In this document: positions 1 through 6,712 of the stretch, piece by piece
Layout of the letters: every line of letters starts with the position of its first letter
How positions within the stretch are numbered: the first letter of the stretch is position 1
Source: Candidatus Tectimicrobiota bacterium
GTDB taxonomy: Bacteria > UBA8248
DNA: 15,748 nt
NCBI GenBank assembly: GCA_016184445.1
Contig: JACPCT010000322.1
Coordinates: 1 to 15,748, forward strand
Direction of reading: 5' to 3'
The notes under the pieces: model-generated
The model's database searches: none
What the model saw: the letters and a program-made list of their open reading frames with translations, nothing else
What the model was told of the DNA's origin: nothing
Position numbers and translations under genes: made by a program

Positions 1-727
1 TGCTCCCGATCATGCGGATGGCCCCCAGGGAGCCGAAGATGAGGGCGGCCGCGGCGGTCGTGAACTTCGCGTCCGTGAGGTAGAGGGCGAGCTGGCTCAA
101 GACGGTGTTGTTGTTCGCACCGATGAAGAAGACGATGACGGCCAGCACCCAGAAGTTGCGCTCCCCGCGCACCCCAGCCATCACCCGGAGGAGGGGCTCG
201 GCGTGGCCCCTCTCCGGGGCGGGGGGGCGGCCGGCCGCGGGGGGGAGCCCGTCCAGCGACTGGCCCACGTCCTCGGGCCGGTCGCGCAGGAGGAACCGGA
301 ACGCCGGGACGAAGCCCGCCAGGATGAGGAGGCCGTAGGCGAGGTAGGCCGCGCGCCAGCCCGCGCCGGCGATCACGCGCTCGATGGCCGGGATGAGGAG
401 GAGGATGCCGATCCCGCTCCCCGAGAGCGCGGCCCCGGCCGCCAGGCCGCGCTTGCGCTGGAACCAGCGGGGCAGCATGGCGCTGTTCAGGGCGAAGCCG
501 CTCAGCGCGACCCCGGCCCCGATGAAGATCCCGGTGAAGAGGTAGACGTGCCAGAGGGAGGAGACGAAGAAGCTGAGCGCCAGCCCGCCGCCCACCAGCA
601 CCGACCCCCAGGGCATGACCGCGCGCGGGCCCAGGCGGTCGAAGAGGCTCCCGACGAAGGGGGAGGCGAGGGCGTAGGCCCCGCCCAGGGCCCCTCGCCC
701 CTGCGGTGACCGGGTGACCATTTCCAT
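1..727 (-). CDS. MFS transporter, 3' end outside window, N-terminus apparently missing helix 1
   Basis: Reading the minus strand from the ATG at 727 gives 242 residues open to the left edge. The product is a Major Facilitator Superfamily permease of the monocarboxylate/oxalate-formate antiporter-like type. Visible marks are the loop 2-3 signature DRLGPRAVM near residue 30, then WFQRKRGLAAG near residue 90 (the helix 4-5 region), WRAAYLAYGLL, and the end-of-helix-6 motif RDRPEDVGQ near residue 151. A Pro-rich central loop and the start of the second half follow. Normally about 45 residues with a first helix precede the helix equivalent to GALGGAYALASP; here only about 12 residues do. The 104 bp up to the divergent glcD start is too short to encode the rest, and no frame there looks like a helix. 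A second in-frame ATG lies at 721. It is either a degraded copy or an unusual short form. The substrate is unknown; a hydroxyacid would fit the neighbouring glc genes. Confidence 0.8.
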   Translation of the reverse strand, partial: MEMVTRSPQGRGALGGAYALASPFVGSLFDRLGPRAVMPWGSVLVGGGLALSFFVSSLWHVYLFTGIFIGAGVALSGFALNSAMLPRWFQRKRGLAAGAALSGSGIGILLLIPAIERVIAGAGWRAAYLAYGLLILAGFVPAFRFLLRDRPEDVGQSLDGLPPAAGRPPAPERGHAEPLLRVMAGVRGERNFWVLAVIVFFIGANNNTVLSQLALYLTDAKFTTAAAALIFGSLGAIRMIGS

Positions 728-747
728 GAAAGTGTCCGCCCACGCGT

Positions 748-776
748 TTGGGCTTCGCGTGCCGGGGGAATATAAT
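748..776 (+). promoter_or_regulatory. Sigma70-type promoter for glcDEF
   Basis: A TTGGGC -35 box (748-753), a 17-base spacer and a perfect TATAAT -10 box (771-776) lie in the 104-bp gap between the divergent MFS gene and glcD. The expected transcription start near 783 leaves a leader of about 49 bases before the ATG at 832. This argues against the longer in-frame ATGs at 748 and 775, which fall inside the promoter. Confidence 0.6.
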
Positions 777-831
777 GGTGTCCACTTTACGGGTTTTTCC
801 CGGGTTCGCGCAGCCGGCCGGGGGATCTGCG

Positions 832-2286
832 ATGGACCAGGCCACCCTCATCGCGAAGCTCACCGGGGCCGTGGGGGCGGACTACATCCACACCGACCCT
901 GTGGCGCTCCGCGCCTACAACTGCGACGCCCTCACCATCTACAAGGGGCAGCCCTCGGCCGTCGTCCTCCCGGCGGACACGGAGCAGGTCCAGCAAGTGG
1001 TGCGCCTGTGCCGCGAGGCGGGGGTGCCCCTCATCCCCCGGGGGGCGGGCACCTGCCTCTCGGGCGGGGCCACCCCGGCGCCGGGGGGCGTGCTGGCCGT
1101 CTTCGTGCGGATGAACCAGATTCTGGAGATCGACTACGAGAACCACCTCGCGCGCGTCCAGCCCGGCGTGGTGAACCTCCACCTCTCGCGCGAGACCCTG
1201 CCCCGCGGCTTCCACTACGCCCCCGACCCCTCCAGCCAGATGGCCTGCACCATCGGCGGGAACGCCGCCGAGAACTCGGGCGGGGCCCACTGCCTGAAGT
1301 ACGGGATGACCACCAACCACATCCAGGGGATGACGGTGGTGCTCGCTTCGGGGGACGCGGTCCGCCTGGGCTCGGACGGGGACGAGGCCCCCGGCCTCGA
1401 CCTGCGCGGCTTCTTCATCGGCTCGGAGGGCACCTTCGCCGTCACCACCGAGTTGACCGTCCGCCTCACCCCCAACCCCGAGGGGGTGCGCACCATGCTC
1501 GCCTGCTTCAAGGAGGTGGGGGACGCCTGCCGCACCGTGAGCGAGGTGATCGCGGCCGGGGCCGTGCCCGCCGCGATGGAGCTCATGGACCGCTACACCA
1601 TCGAGGCGGTCGAGAAGGTGATGCAGGCGGGCTACCCGAAGGACGCGGGCGCCGTCCTCTTGATCGAGCTGGACGGCCTCCCCTCCTCCATGCGGCCCCT
1701 GGAGGCGCTCATCCACGGCATCTGCATGCGGAACGCCTGCGCCTCCTTCCGGGCCGCCCAGAGCGAGGCCGAGCGCGATAGCCTCTGGATGGGCCGCAAG
1801 AGGGCCTTCGGCGCCTTCGGGGCCATCGCCCCCGCCTACTACTGCCTGGACGGCACCGTCCCCCGCTCCAAGCTGGCCGTGGTGCTCGAGGAGTTCGACC
1901 GCATCGCGGCCCGCTACGGCCTGCGCATCACCAACGTCTTCCACGCCGGGGACGGGAGCCTCCACCCCAACGTCCTCTTCGACGACCGCGTCCCCGGCGA
2001 GACCGCGCGCGCCGTCGAGTGCGGGGCGGAGGTGCTGCGGGCCTGCATCCGCGCGGGCGGGGTGCTCTCGGGCGAGCACGGCATCGGCATCGAGAAGAAG
2101 CGCGAGATGCGCGACCAGTTCGACGCCGCCACCCTCGGCATCATGGAGCGCGTCCGGGACGCCGTGGACCCGGAGGGCATCTTCAACCCCGGCAAGATCC
2201 TCCCCGGGGGGGATGTCGAGTTCCCCCTCGCCGGCGCCTCTCAGCCCGGGGGGGTGGCGCGGATGGCCGCCGCCTTCTCCAAGTAG
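832..2286 (+). CDS. glcD: Glycolate oxidase-type FAD-binding subunit GlcD
   Basis: This 484-residue protein is the catalytic flavin subunit of a 2-hydroxyacid dehydrogenase (VAO/PCMH flavoprotein fold). It oxidises glycolate, D-lactate or a similar acid and works with GlcE and GlcF at the inner membrane. The FAD-binding half shows PRGAGTCLSGGATP (69-82), PDPSSQMACTIGGNAAENSG (131-150) and IGSEGTFAV (196-204). The C-terminal substrate domain shows HAGDGSLHPN (371-380), SGEHGIG (413-419) and FNPGK (451-455). The length is normal for the family. I chose the ATG at 832 because the family N-terminus begins close to it and the promoter overlaps the earlier ATGs. The Shine-Dalgarno signal is weak (GGGG at 821-824). 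The stop is separated from glcE by two bases, so translation is probably coupled. The substrate (glycolate, lactate or other) cannot be decided from sequence alone. Confidence 0.93.
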   Translation: MDQATLIAKLTGAVGADYIHTDPVALRAYNCDALTIYKGQPSAVVLPADTEQVQQVVRLCREAGVPLIPRGAGTCLSGGATPAPGGVLAVFVRMNQILEIDYENHLARVQPGVVNLHLSRETLPRGFHYAPDPSSQMACTIGGNAAENSGGAHCLKYGMTTNHIQGMTVVLASGDAVRLGSDGDEAPGLDLRGFFIGSEGTFAVTTELTVRLTPNPEGVRTMLACFKEVGDACRTVSEVIAAGAVPAAMELMDRYTIEAVEKVMQAGYPKDAGAVLLIELDGLPSSMRPLEALIHGICMRNACASFRAAQSEAERDSLWMGRKRAFGAFGAIAPAYYCLDGTVPRSKLAVVLEEFDRIAARYGLRITNVFHAGDGSLHPNVLFDDRVPGETARAVECGAEVLRACIRAGGVLSGEHGIGIEKKREMRDQFDAATLGIMERVRDAVDPEGIFNPGKILPGGDVEFPLAGASQPGGVARMAAAFSK

Positions 2287-2288
2287 CC

Positions 2289-3662
2289 ATGCCCGCCTCC
2301 CTCGACGCCTTCGCGCGCGCGGTCGAGTCCGACACGGGCGACCCCCGCCTCCTCTCGGGGGAGGGGACGGGGATGTACGTCCTGGGCGGCCGCGTGCCCT
2401 TCCTCATCGCCCGGCCCGCGAGCCACGAGGCCGTCCTGAGCGTCCTCGCCCGGGCCAGCGAGGAGGGCCTGGGCGTCGTCCCCTGGGGCGGGGGCACGGG
2501 CCGGCGGGCGGGCTACCCGCCCGAGCGCTACGACGTGGCCCTCTCGACCGAGCGCCTCGCCGCGGCGGTGGACTTCCTCCGCGACGACCTCACCGCCGTC
2601 GTCCAGCCCGGGATGACCATCGAGAGCCTGAACCGGCTCACCCGCTCCGAGGGGCAGACGGCGGGCCTCGACCCCGCCAACCCCGGCCGCGCCACCGTGG
2701 GGGGCGCCATCTTCGCCGGGCGCTCGGGCCCCATGCGGGTGCGCTGGGGGAGGGCGCGGGACCGCGTCATGCGGCTGAAGGTGGCGCTGCCGGACGGCTC
2801 CTCCCACACCTACGGCGCCCTGGTGGTCAAGAACGTGACGGGCTACGACATGAACCGCCTCCTGGCGGGGAGCTGGGGCACCCTCGCGGTGGCGACCGAG
2901 CTGGCCCTGCGCCTCTACAAGGCGCCCGAGCGCACGGGGGCGCGGGCGGCCGCCTTCCCGGAGGCCGAGGCGGCCTTCGCCGCCGCGCGGCGCCTGATGG
3001 CGCTCCCGCTCCACCCCCTCTGGGTGGAGGTGCTGGACGCCGGGCGGCTCGCCGCGCTGGGGGAGCGGTACTCCCTGCCGGGCCCCTGGTGCCTCGCCGC
3101 CGCCTTCGGGGACTTCGAGGAGGGCCTGGCCGAGCAGCTCCGCCGCTTCGAGGATCTCCTGTCGCGGGAAGGGGGCAGGGACCTCGCGCGCTTCGACGAC
3201 GAGGCGGCGGCCCGCCTGGGGGCCGCCCTGGCCGACCAGCCGGGCGGGGACTTCGCCCGCGAGGAGGCGCTGGCCGTGCGGGCCTCGGGCCGGGCGGACC
3301 AGCTCCCCCGCTTCGCCCGCGCGGCGGAGGAGGCGGCCCGCAAGGGCGGTTTCCGCCTGGCCGTCGCCGCCCACGCGGGGAGCGGGGTGCTGCGCGCCTG
3401 GCTCGCCCCCGAGGAGAAGGGCGTCGAGCCCCGCGCGGCGTGGGACGCCTTCGCCGCCCTCTGCCGGGCGGGGGCGGACCCGGCCCGGGGGCGGGCCGTC
3501 CATCTGCGCCTCGACAGCGGCCCCGCCGCCCTGCGGGACCAGATCTCGGTCTGGGGGGAGGACGGGCTCGACCCCGCCGCCCTCGGCCTCATGCGCCGCC
3601 TGAAGAGGGAGTACGACCCCACCCGCACCCTGAGCCCCGGACGGTTCGTGGGGCGGCTGTGA
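2289..3662 (+). CDS. glcE: Glycolate oxidase-type FAD-binding subunit GlcE
   Basis: This 457-residue protein is the second flavin subunit of the GlcDEF complex. It is a GlcD paralogue with the FAD-binding N-terminal domain and a divergent C-terminal half. Visible motifs are VPWGGGTGRRAG (64-75), VQPGMTIESLN (105-115), TVGGAIFAGRSGPMRVRWG (136-154) and KNVTGYDMNRLLAGSWGTLA (181-200). The last is the GlcE-type hallmark, with GYDM in place of the GlcD residues. The C-terminus ends with YDPTRTLSPGRFVGRL, the usual family ending. The ATG lies two bases after the glcD stop, which decides the start; earlier in-frame ATGs lie deep inside glcD. The length is somewhat above the enterobacterial protein, with the extra residues in an Ala/Arg-rich middle region. 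It belongs to the same operon as glcD. Confidence 0.92.
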   Translation: MPASLDAFARAVESDTGDPRLLSGEGTGMYVLGGRVPFLIARPASHEAVLSVLARASEEGLGVVPWGGGTGRRAGYPPERYDVALSTERLAAAVDFLRDDLTAVVQPGMTIESLNRLTRSEGQTAGLDPANPGRATVGGAIFAGRSGPMRVRWGRARDRVMRLKVALPDGSSHTYGALVVKNVTGYDMNRLLAGSWGTLAVATELALRLYKAPERTGARAAAFPEAEAAFAAARRLMALPLHPLWVEVLDAGRLAALGERYSLPGPWCLAAAFGDFEEGLAEQLRRFEDLLSREGGRDLARFDDEAAARLGAALADQPGGDFAREEALAVRASGRADQLPRFARAAEEAARKGGFRLAVAAHAGSGVLRAWLAPEEKGVEPRAAWDAFAALCRAGADPARGRAVHLRLDSGPAALRDQISVWGEDGLDPAALGLMRRLKREYDPTRTLSPGRFVGRL

Positions 3663-3686
3663 ATGTGAGGACGGAAGCATGTTATG

Positions 3687-3712
3687 TAGGGGCGAGGCAT
3701 GCCTCGCTCCTA
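3687..3712. repeat. 26-bp palindromic repeat (GC-rich type)
   Basis: The arms TAGGGGCGAGGCA (3687-3699) and TGCCTCGCTCCTA (3700-3712) are inverted copies with one mismatch and no loop. The element sits just after the glcE stop. It resembles short extragenic palindromes of the GGGGCGnGGCATGCC kind that are dispersed in many uncultured bacterial genomes. Only one copy is visible here, so its repeat status is inferred from resemblance. Confidence 0.6.
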
Positions 3713-3744
3713 GGGACGGATTTTTGATCATTGGAGAATATACA

Positions 3745-3834
3745 GATGTCATTCTGAGCGAAGAATCTGAGCGAAGAATCTCGGTTCTGAAAAACCTCAA
3801 CACCGAGACCCTTCGCTTCGCTCAGGGTGACATC
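3745..3834. repeat. Inverted-repeat element of the CTGAGCGAAG type (REP/MITE-like)
   Basis: A 90-bp unit is bounded by GATGTCA and TGACATC. The left arm reads GATGTCATTCTGAGCGAAG (3745-3763); the right arm read backwards is GATGTCACCCTGAGCGAAG (3816-3834), two mismatches in 19. The inner CTCGGT and ACCGAG also pair. The left arm holds a direct 13-bp duplication, CTGAGCGAAGAAT, at 3754-3766 and 3767-3779, with no counterpart on the right. The composition is clearly lower in GC than the flanking genes. It has no coding capacity of its own, although the glcF frame stays open through it. It ends four bases before the glcF ATG. Confidence 0.78.
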
Positions 3835-3837
3835 AGG

Positions 3838-5190
3838 ATGGAACGAGACGTGACCGCCACCGCTGAAACTCAGCGTTCTGCTTTCAACCCCCTCCTGGGC
3901 CCCCTCGGCCCCGACCGGGAGATGATCCAGCGCTGCATCCACTGCGGGCTCTGCACCACGAGCTGCCCGACTTTCGTCCTCCTCGGCAACGAGATGGACT
4001 CCCCGCGGGGGCGCATCTACCTCATGCGCATGGTGGTCGACGGGGAGATGGCGGTGAACGACACGGTGCTCAAGCACCTCGACCGCTGCCTCGACTGCCG
4101 GGCCTGCGAGACGGCCTGCCCCTCGGGGGTGCGCTACGGCTCCCTCATCGAGGCGGCCCGCGAGGGGCTGGAGAAGGTTCGGGGGCGGGGCGCCGGGGCG
4201 CGGCTCCTGCGGCGCCTCCTCTTCCGGTGGCTCCTGCCCAGCCGGGCCCTGCTGGGGCTCGCGGCGGCGGGCACGAGGCTCTACCAGCGCACTTTCTTGC
4301 GGCCGCTCCTCCTCAAGCTGGGCCTCATCCCCCCGAAGCTTGCCCGCCTGGAGCCGATGATGCCCGAGGTGCCCCCCCTCGCCTCCATGCTGCCCTTGCC
4401 CTCGGAGGTGCCCGCCTCCGGGGAGGAGAGGTGCCGGGTGGCCTTTTTCGGGGGATGCCTCCAGTCGGCCCTGTTCGGGGACGTGAACCGGGCCGCCGTG
4501 CGGGCGCTGGCGGCGAACGGGGCGCGGGTCGTCATCCCCTCGTCCCAGACCTGCTGCGGGGCGCTCCAGGCCCACGCCGGGGACCGGGAGACCGCCCGCC
4601 TCCTCGCCCGGCGGAACATGGAGGCGATCGATCCCTCTCAGTTCGACGCCATCGTGCTGGCCGTCTCGGGCTGCGGGGCCATGCTCCACGAGTACGGGGA
4701 GCTCCTGGCGGGGGACCCCGCCTTCGCCGCCCGCGCCCGGGCCTTCAGCTCGAAGGTGATGGACGTGACGGTCTTCCTCTCCAAGGTAAAGCTCCGCCGG
4801 GCGCCCCACCCCGAGCCCCAGCGGGTGGCCTACCACCACCCCTGCCACCTCTACCACGCCATGAAGGTGCGCCAGGAGCCGCTCAAGGTGCTGGAGGCTG
4901 TCGGGAACGTGGAGGCGGTGCCCCTCCGGGAGAGCGACTGGTGCTGCGGCTCGGCCGGGAGCTACAACCTGACCCAGACCGAGCTCTCGATGCGCCTGCT
5001 GGACCGCAAGATGGGCCACATCCGCGCCGCGGGGGCGCCCGTCGTCTGCACCGGGAACCCCGGCTGCCAGATCCAGATCGCCTACGGGGCCCGGGAGCGG
5101 GGGATGGAGCTTCGGGTCGTCCACCCGGTCGTCCTGCTGGACGAGGCCTACCGCGCCGCGGGCTTCTACGACGGGGCCGGGTTGCCGTGA
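3838..5190 (+). CDS. glcF: Glycolate oxidase-type iron-sulfur subunit GlcF
   Basis: This 450-residue protein is the electron-transfer subunit that carries electrons from the flavin subunits to quinone. Two [4Fe-4S] ferredoxin motifs are visible: Cys33-36-39-43 (CIHCGLCTTSCP) and Cys84-87-90-94 (CLDCRACETACP). Two heterodisulfide-reductase-type CCG domains follow, with CCG at 239-241 and 369-371 and the accompanying GGCLQS and HHPCHLYHA segments. A hydrophobic stretch near 123-150 may support membrane association. The frame is open back to 3679 through the upstream repeat, but family members start about 30 residues before the first cluster, so I use the ATG at 3838. Its Shine-Dalgarno signal is poor (AGG directly before the ATG), and codons for residues 6-17 are unusually AT-rich, as if the repeat had replaced the native leader. 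It is the third gene of the glc operon. Confidence 0.9.
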   Translation: MERDVTATAETQRSAFNPLLGPLGPDREMIQRCIHCGLCTTSCPTFVLLGNEMDSPRGRIYLMRMVVDGEMAVNDTVLKHLDRCLDCRACETACPSGVRYGSLIEAAREGLEKVRGRGAGARLLRRLLFRWLLPSRALLGLAAAGTRLYQRTFLRPLLLKLGLIPPKLARLEPMMPEVPPLASMLPLPSEVPASGEERCRVAFFGGCLQSALFGDVNRAAVRALAANGARVVIPSSQTCCGALQAHAGDRETARLLARRNMEAIDPSQFDAIVLAVSGCGAMLHEYGELLAGDPAFAARARAFSSKVMDVTVFLSKVKLRRAPHPEPQRVAYHHPCHLYHAMKVRQEPLKVLEAVGNVEAVPLRESDWCCGSAGSYNLTQTELSMRLLDRKMGHIRAAGAPVVCTGNPGCQIQIAYGARERGMELRVVHPVVLLDEAYRAAGFYDGAGLP

Positions 5191-5203
5191 GATCGGTTTT
5201 CAC

Positions 5204-5217
5204 GTCACGCGAGTGAC
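5204..5217. promoter_or_regulatory. Small dyad in the glcF-hydrolase gap
   Basis: GTCAC-GCGA-GTGAC forms a 5-bp stem with a 4-base loop in the 57-base gap between glcF and the hydrolase. No T-run follows, so it is not an intrinsic terminator. It could be an RNA hairpin or simply chance. Confidence 0.25.
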
Positions 5218-5247
5218 TGCGCTTTCATGTCCTTGAGGAGCCACCTG

Positions 5248-6258
5248 ATGCCCGCCGCCGCCGCGCGCAAGTCCTCCCCGGCCATCGAGGCCAGGGAACA
5301 CTTCATCCCCTCCCTCGACAAGGGGATCACCGTCCACCTCTGGGAGAAGCGGCCCAGGGGCAAGCGCCGCTTCGGGCCGGAGGGGACGCTGCTCTTGGTG
5401 CATGGCCGGGTGGCGCCGGGGCCGGTGGCCTTCGACGTGCGGGTGCCGGGCTACTCCTGGATGGACTACATCGCCTCGCGCGGTTTCGACGTCTTCACGC
5501 TCTCGATCCGTGGTTTCGGGAAGTCCACCTGGCCCCAGGTGATGCGCGGGGACCCGGCCGGGAAGCCCCCCGCCGTCCGGGGGAAGGAGGCGGTCAGGGA
5601 CATCGCGGCGGCGGTGCGCTACATCCGCGAGCGGAGGGAAGTGGAGAACATCAGCATCCTCGGCCGCTCCTGGGGGACGACCCTCTCGCCCGCCTGCGCG
5701 GCGGGGAACCCGGAGTGGGTGAGGAAGCTCGTCCTCTACGCCCCCTACTATGCCTACGACGACGTGCGGCGGCGGGCGATGTACGAGGACCCGGCCCGGC
5801 CCGGGGTGTTCGACGCCCGGCGCGGGGCCTGGATGTGGAACACGCGGGAGAACATGGAGCGGCGCTGGTGGGGGCACATCCCGGGCACGGCCCACCACAA
5901 GTGGCGCGAGCCCCGGGTGGTGAACGCTTACTGGAAGGCGCTCCTCGCGGGCGACCCGGAGGGCGCCCGGCGGCGGCCCCCGGCCTTCCGCCTGCCGAAC
6001 GGATCGCTGGCCGACCTCTACGACCGGGCCTCGAACATCCCCCTCTACGACGCGGCGAAGGTCGTCTGCCCCGTCCTCCTCATCCGGGGGACCCAGGACG
6101 GCGCCTCGGCCGACCCGGAGGCGCTGGGCCTCTTCCACGCGCTCCGGAACAGCTGGGGGAAGCGCTACGTCATCCTCGAGGACGGCACCCACTTCATGGA
6201 GCTCGAGAAGCGGCGGCTGGAGCTGCTGGGCGAGGTCCAGTCCTTCCTGGAGGGGTAG
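5248..6258 (+). CDS. Alpha/beta-hydrolase fold protein
   Basis: This 336-residue protein is a serine hydrolase of the alpha/beta fold, probably an esterase- or lipase-like enzyme; the substrate is unknown. Counting from the ATG at 5248, the oxyanion strand is LLLVHG (48-53), the nucleophile elbow is GRSWG with Ser141 (139-143), the acid is Asp284 in RGTQD, and the catalytic His315 is in DGTHFMELE. Between elbow and acid lies an aromatic-rich cap (about 165-260, with WMWNTRENMERRWWG). I chose 5248 over the in-frame ATG at 5227 because GAGGAG (5235-5240) sits seven bases before 5248, while 5227 has no ribosome-binding site. No signal peptide is seen, so it is likely cytoplasmic. It follows glcF by 57 bases without a terminator and may be the last gene of the operon, perhaps releasing a hydroxyacid from an ester; that role is speculation. 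Confidence 0.85.
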   Translation: MPAAAARKSSPAIEAREHFIPSLDKGITVHLWEKRPRGKRRFGPEGTLLLVHGRVAPGPVAFDVRVPGYSWMDYIASRGFDVFTLSIRGFGKSTWPQVMRGDPAGKPPAVRGKEAVRDIAAAVRYIRERREVENISILGRSWGTTLSPACAAGNPEWVRKLVLYAPYYAYDDVRRRAMYEDPARPGVFDARRGAWMWNTRENMERRWWGHIPGTAHHKWREPRVVNAYWKALLAGDPEGARRRPPAFRLPNGSLADLYDRASNIPLYDAAKVVCPVLLIRGTQDGASADPEALGLFHALRNSWGKRYVILEDGTHFMELEKRRLELLGEVQSFLEG

Positions 6259-6383
6259 GGGGGACCCCCCCCGGCGGCCGCCCTGGGGCATTTTGGCCAT
6301 CGGGCCGGGCAAGGGGTGGAGTCCGGAATCCCCTGAAATCAGCCGTCCGTCCCGCCGGGAGGCTACTTTTCCGGTGGTTCGGC

Positions 6384-6412
6384 TTGTCCTCTTTCCCCGC
6401 GCGGCGTATATT
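6384..6412 (+). promoter_or_regulatory. Sigma70-type promoter for the cytochrome c/b cluster
   Basis: TTGTCC (6384-6389, four of six consensus bases), a 17-base spacer and TATATT (6407-6412, five of six) form the clearest promoter in this gap. Transcription would start near 6419 and run into the small membrane-protein remnant and the cytochrome genes. Confidence 0.6.
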
Positions 6413-6476
6413 CTGATTATCTTTTGCACCGGCCCTCCCTGGAAGCGTCTCTCTTTGCGTGAACTGTTCATCCCCT

Positions 6477-6490
6477 CGCACCCGGGTGCG
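6477..6490. promoter_or_regulatory. 14-bp perfect palindrome in the cytochrome leader
   Basis: CGCACCCGGGTGCG is perfectly self-complementary and lies about 60 bases after the inferred transcription start. It could be a binding site for a dimeric repressor or form an RNA hairpin. In DNA this rich in G and C, chance is possible. Confidence 0.35.
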
Positions 6491-6542
6491 CCCGGATGCA
6501 GGGCTGTCTTCATCCGCGCTTTACGAATGTGGAGGAGTGCCT

Positions 6543-6614
6543 ATGACCGGAGGCGCACGCGGCAGAATGAGGTATGTGACGGGCTTCCTGCTGAAGCTTC
6601 CGGCCTATCTTTAG
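6543..6614 (+). CDS. 23-residue leader peptide or 5' fragment of a membrane-protein gene
   Basis: The ATG at 6543 has the best ribosome-binding site in the region (GGAGGAG, five-base spacer), yet the frame stops with TAG at 6612. The peptide ends in RYVTGFLLKLPAYL, an amphipathic, partly hydrophobic stretch that looks like the beginning of a membrane-associated protein rather than random sequence. Protein-like sequence resumes about 100 bases downstream in another frame (from 6713). It is either a genuine short leader peptide or, more likely, the intact start of a gene broken by a stop and a frame change. Confidence 0.4.
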   Translation: MTGGARGRMRYVTGFLLKLPAYL

Positions 6615-6712
6615 GTGAGTTCGGCCCCCCCGTTCCAGTCACCTTCATCCGCCCTGATATCCGGCCCGGCGAGCGTGCGCGGTGGCCCGGGTTACCTCCG
6701 AAGGGAGCCTTC

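Larger units (their letters stand above)
6259..6542 (+). other. Intergenic leader region before the cytochrome cluster
   Basis: No gene is supported here. The first about 120 bases contain runs of G and C after the hydrolase stop without a clear terminator. From about 6360 the composition falls in GC, and the stretch holds a promoter (6384-6412), a 14-bp palindrome (6477-6490) and a strong ribosome-binding site, GGAGGAG (6531-6537), that serves the ATG at 6543. The implied leader is about 124 bases. Confidence 0.55.

Noticed and set aside
203..709. Plus-strand open frame opposite the MFS gene
   Set aside because: It is acidic and Arg/Gly/Pro-rich without motifs; the minus strand encodes clear MFS signatures over the same bases.
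787..2079. Long open frame on the minus strand opposite glcD (430 codons), with a similar one at 2241-3803 opposite glcE
   Set aside because: The translations are rich in Gly, Ala, Arg, Pro, His and Val with no domain, as expected opposite GC-rich genes; the plus-strand frames hold complete family motifs.
3679..3837. N-terminal extension of GlcF through the repeat element
   Set aside because: The frame is open, but the 53 extra residues are translated repeat sequence and family members start near the first iron-sulfur motif.
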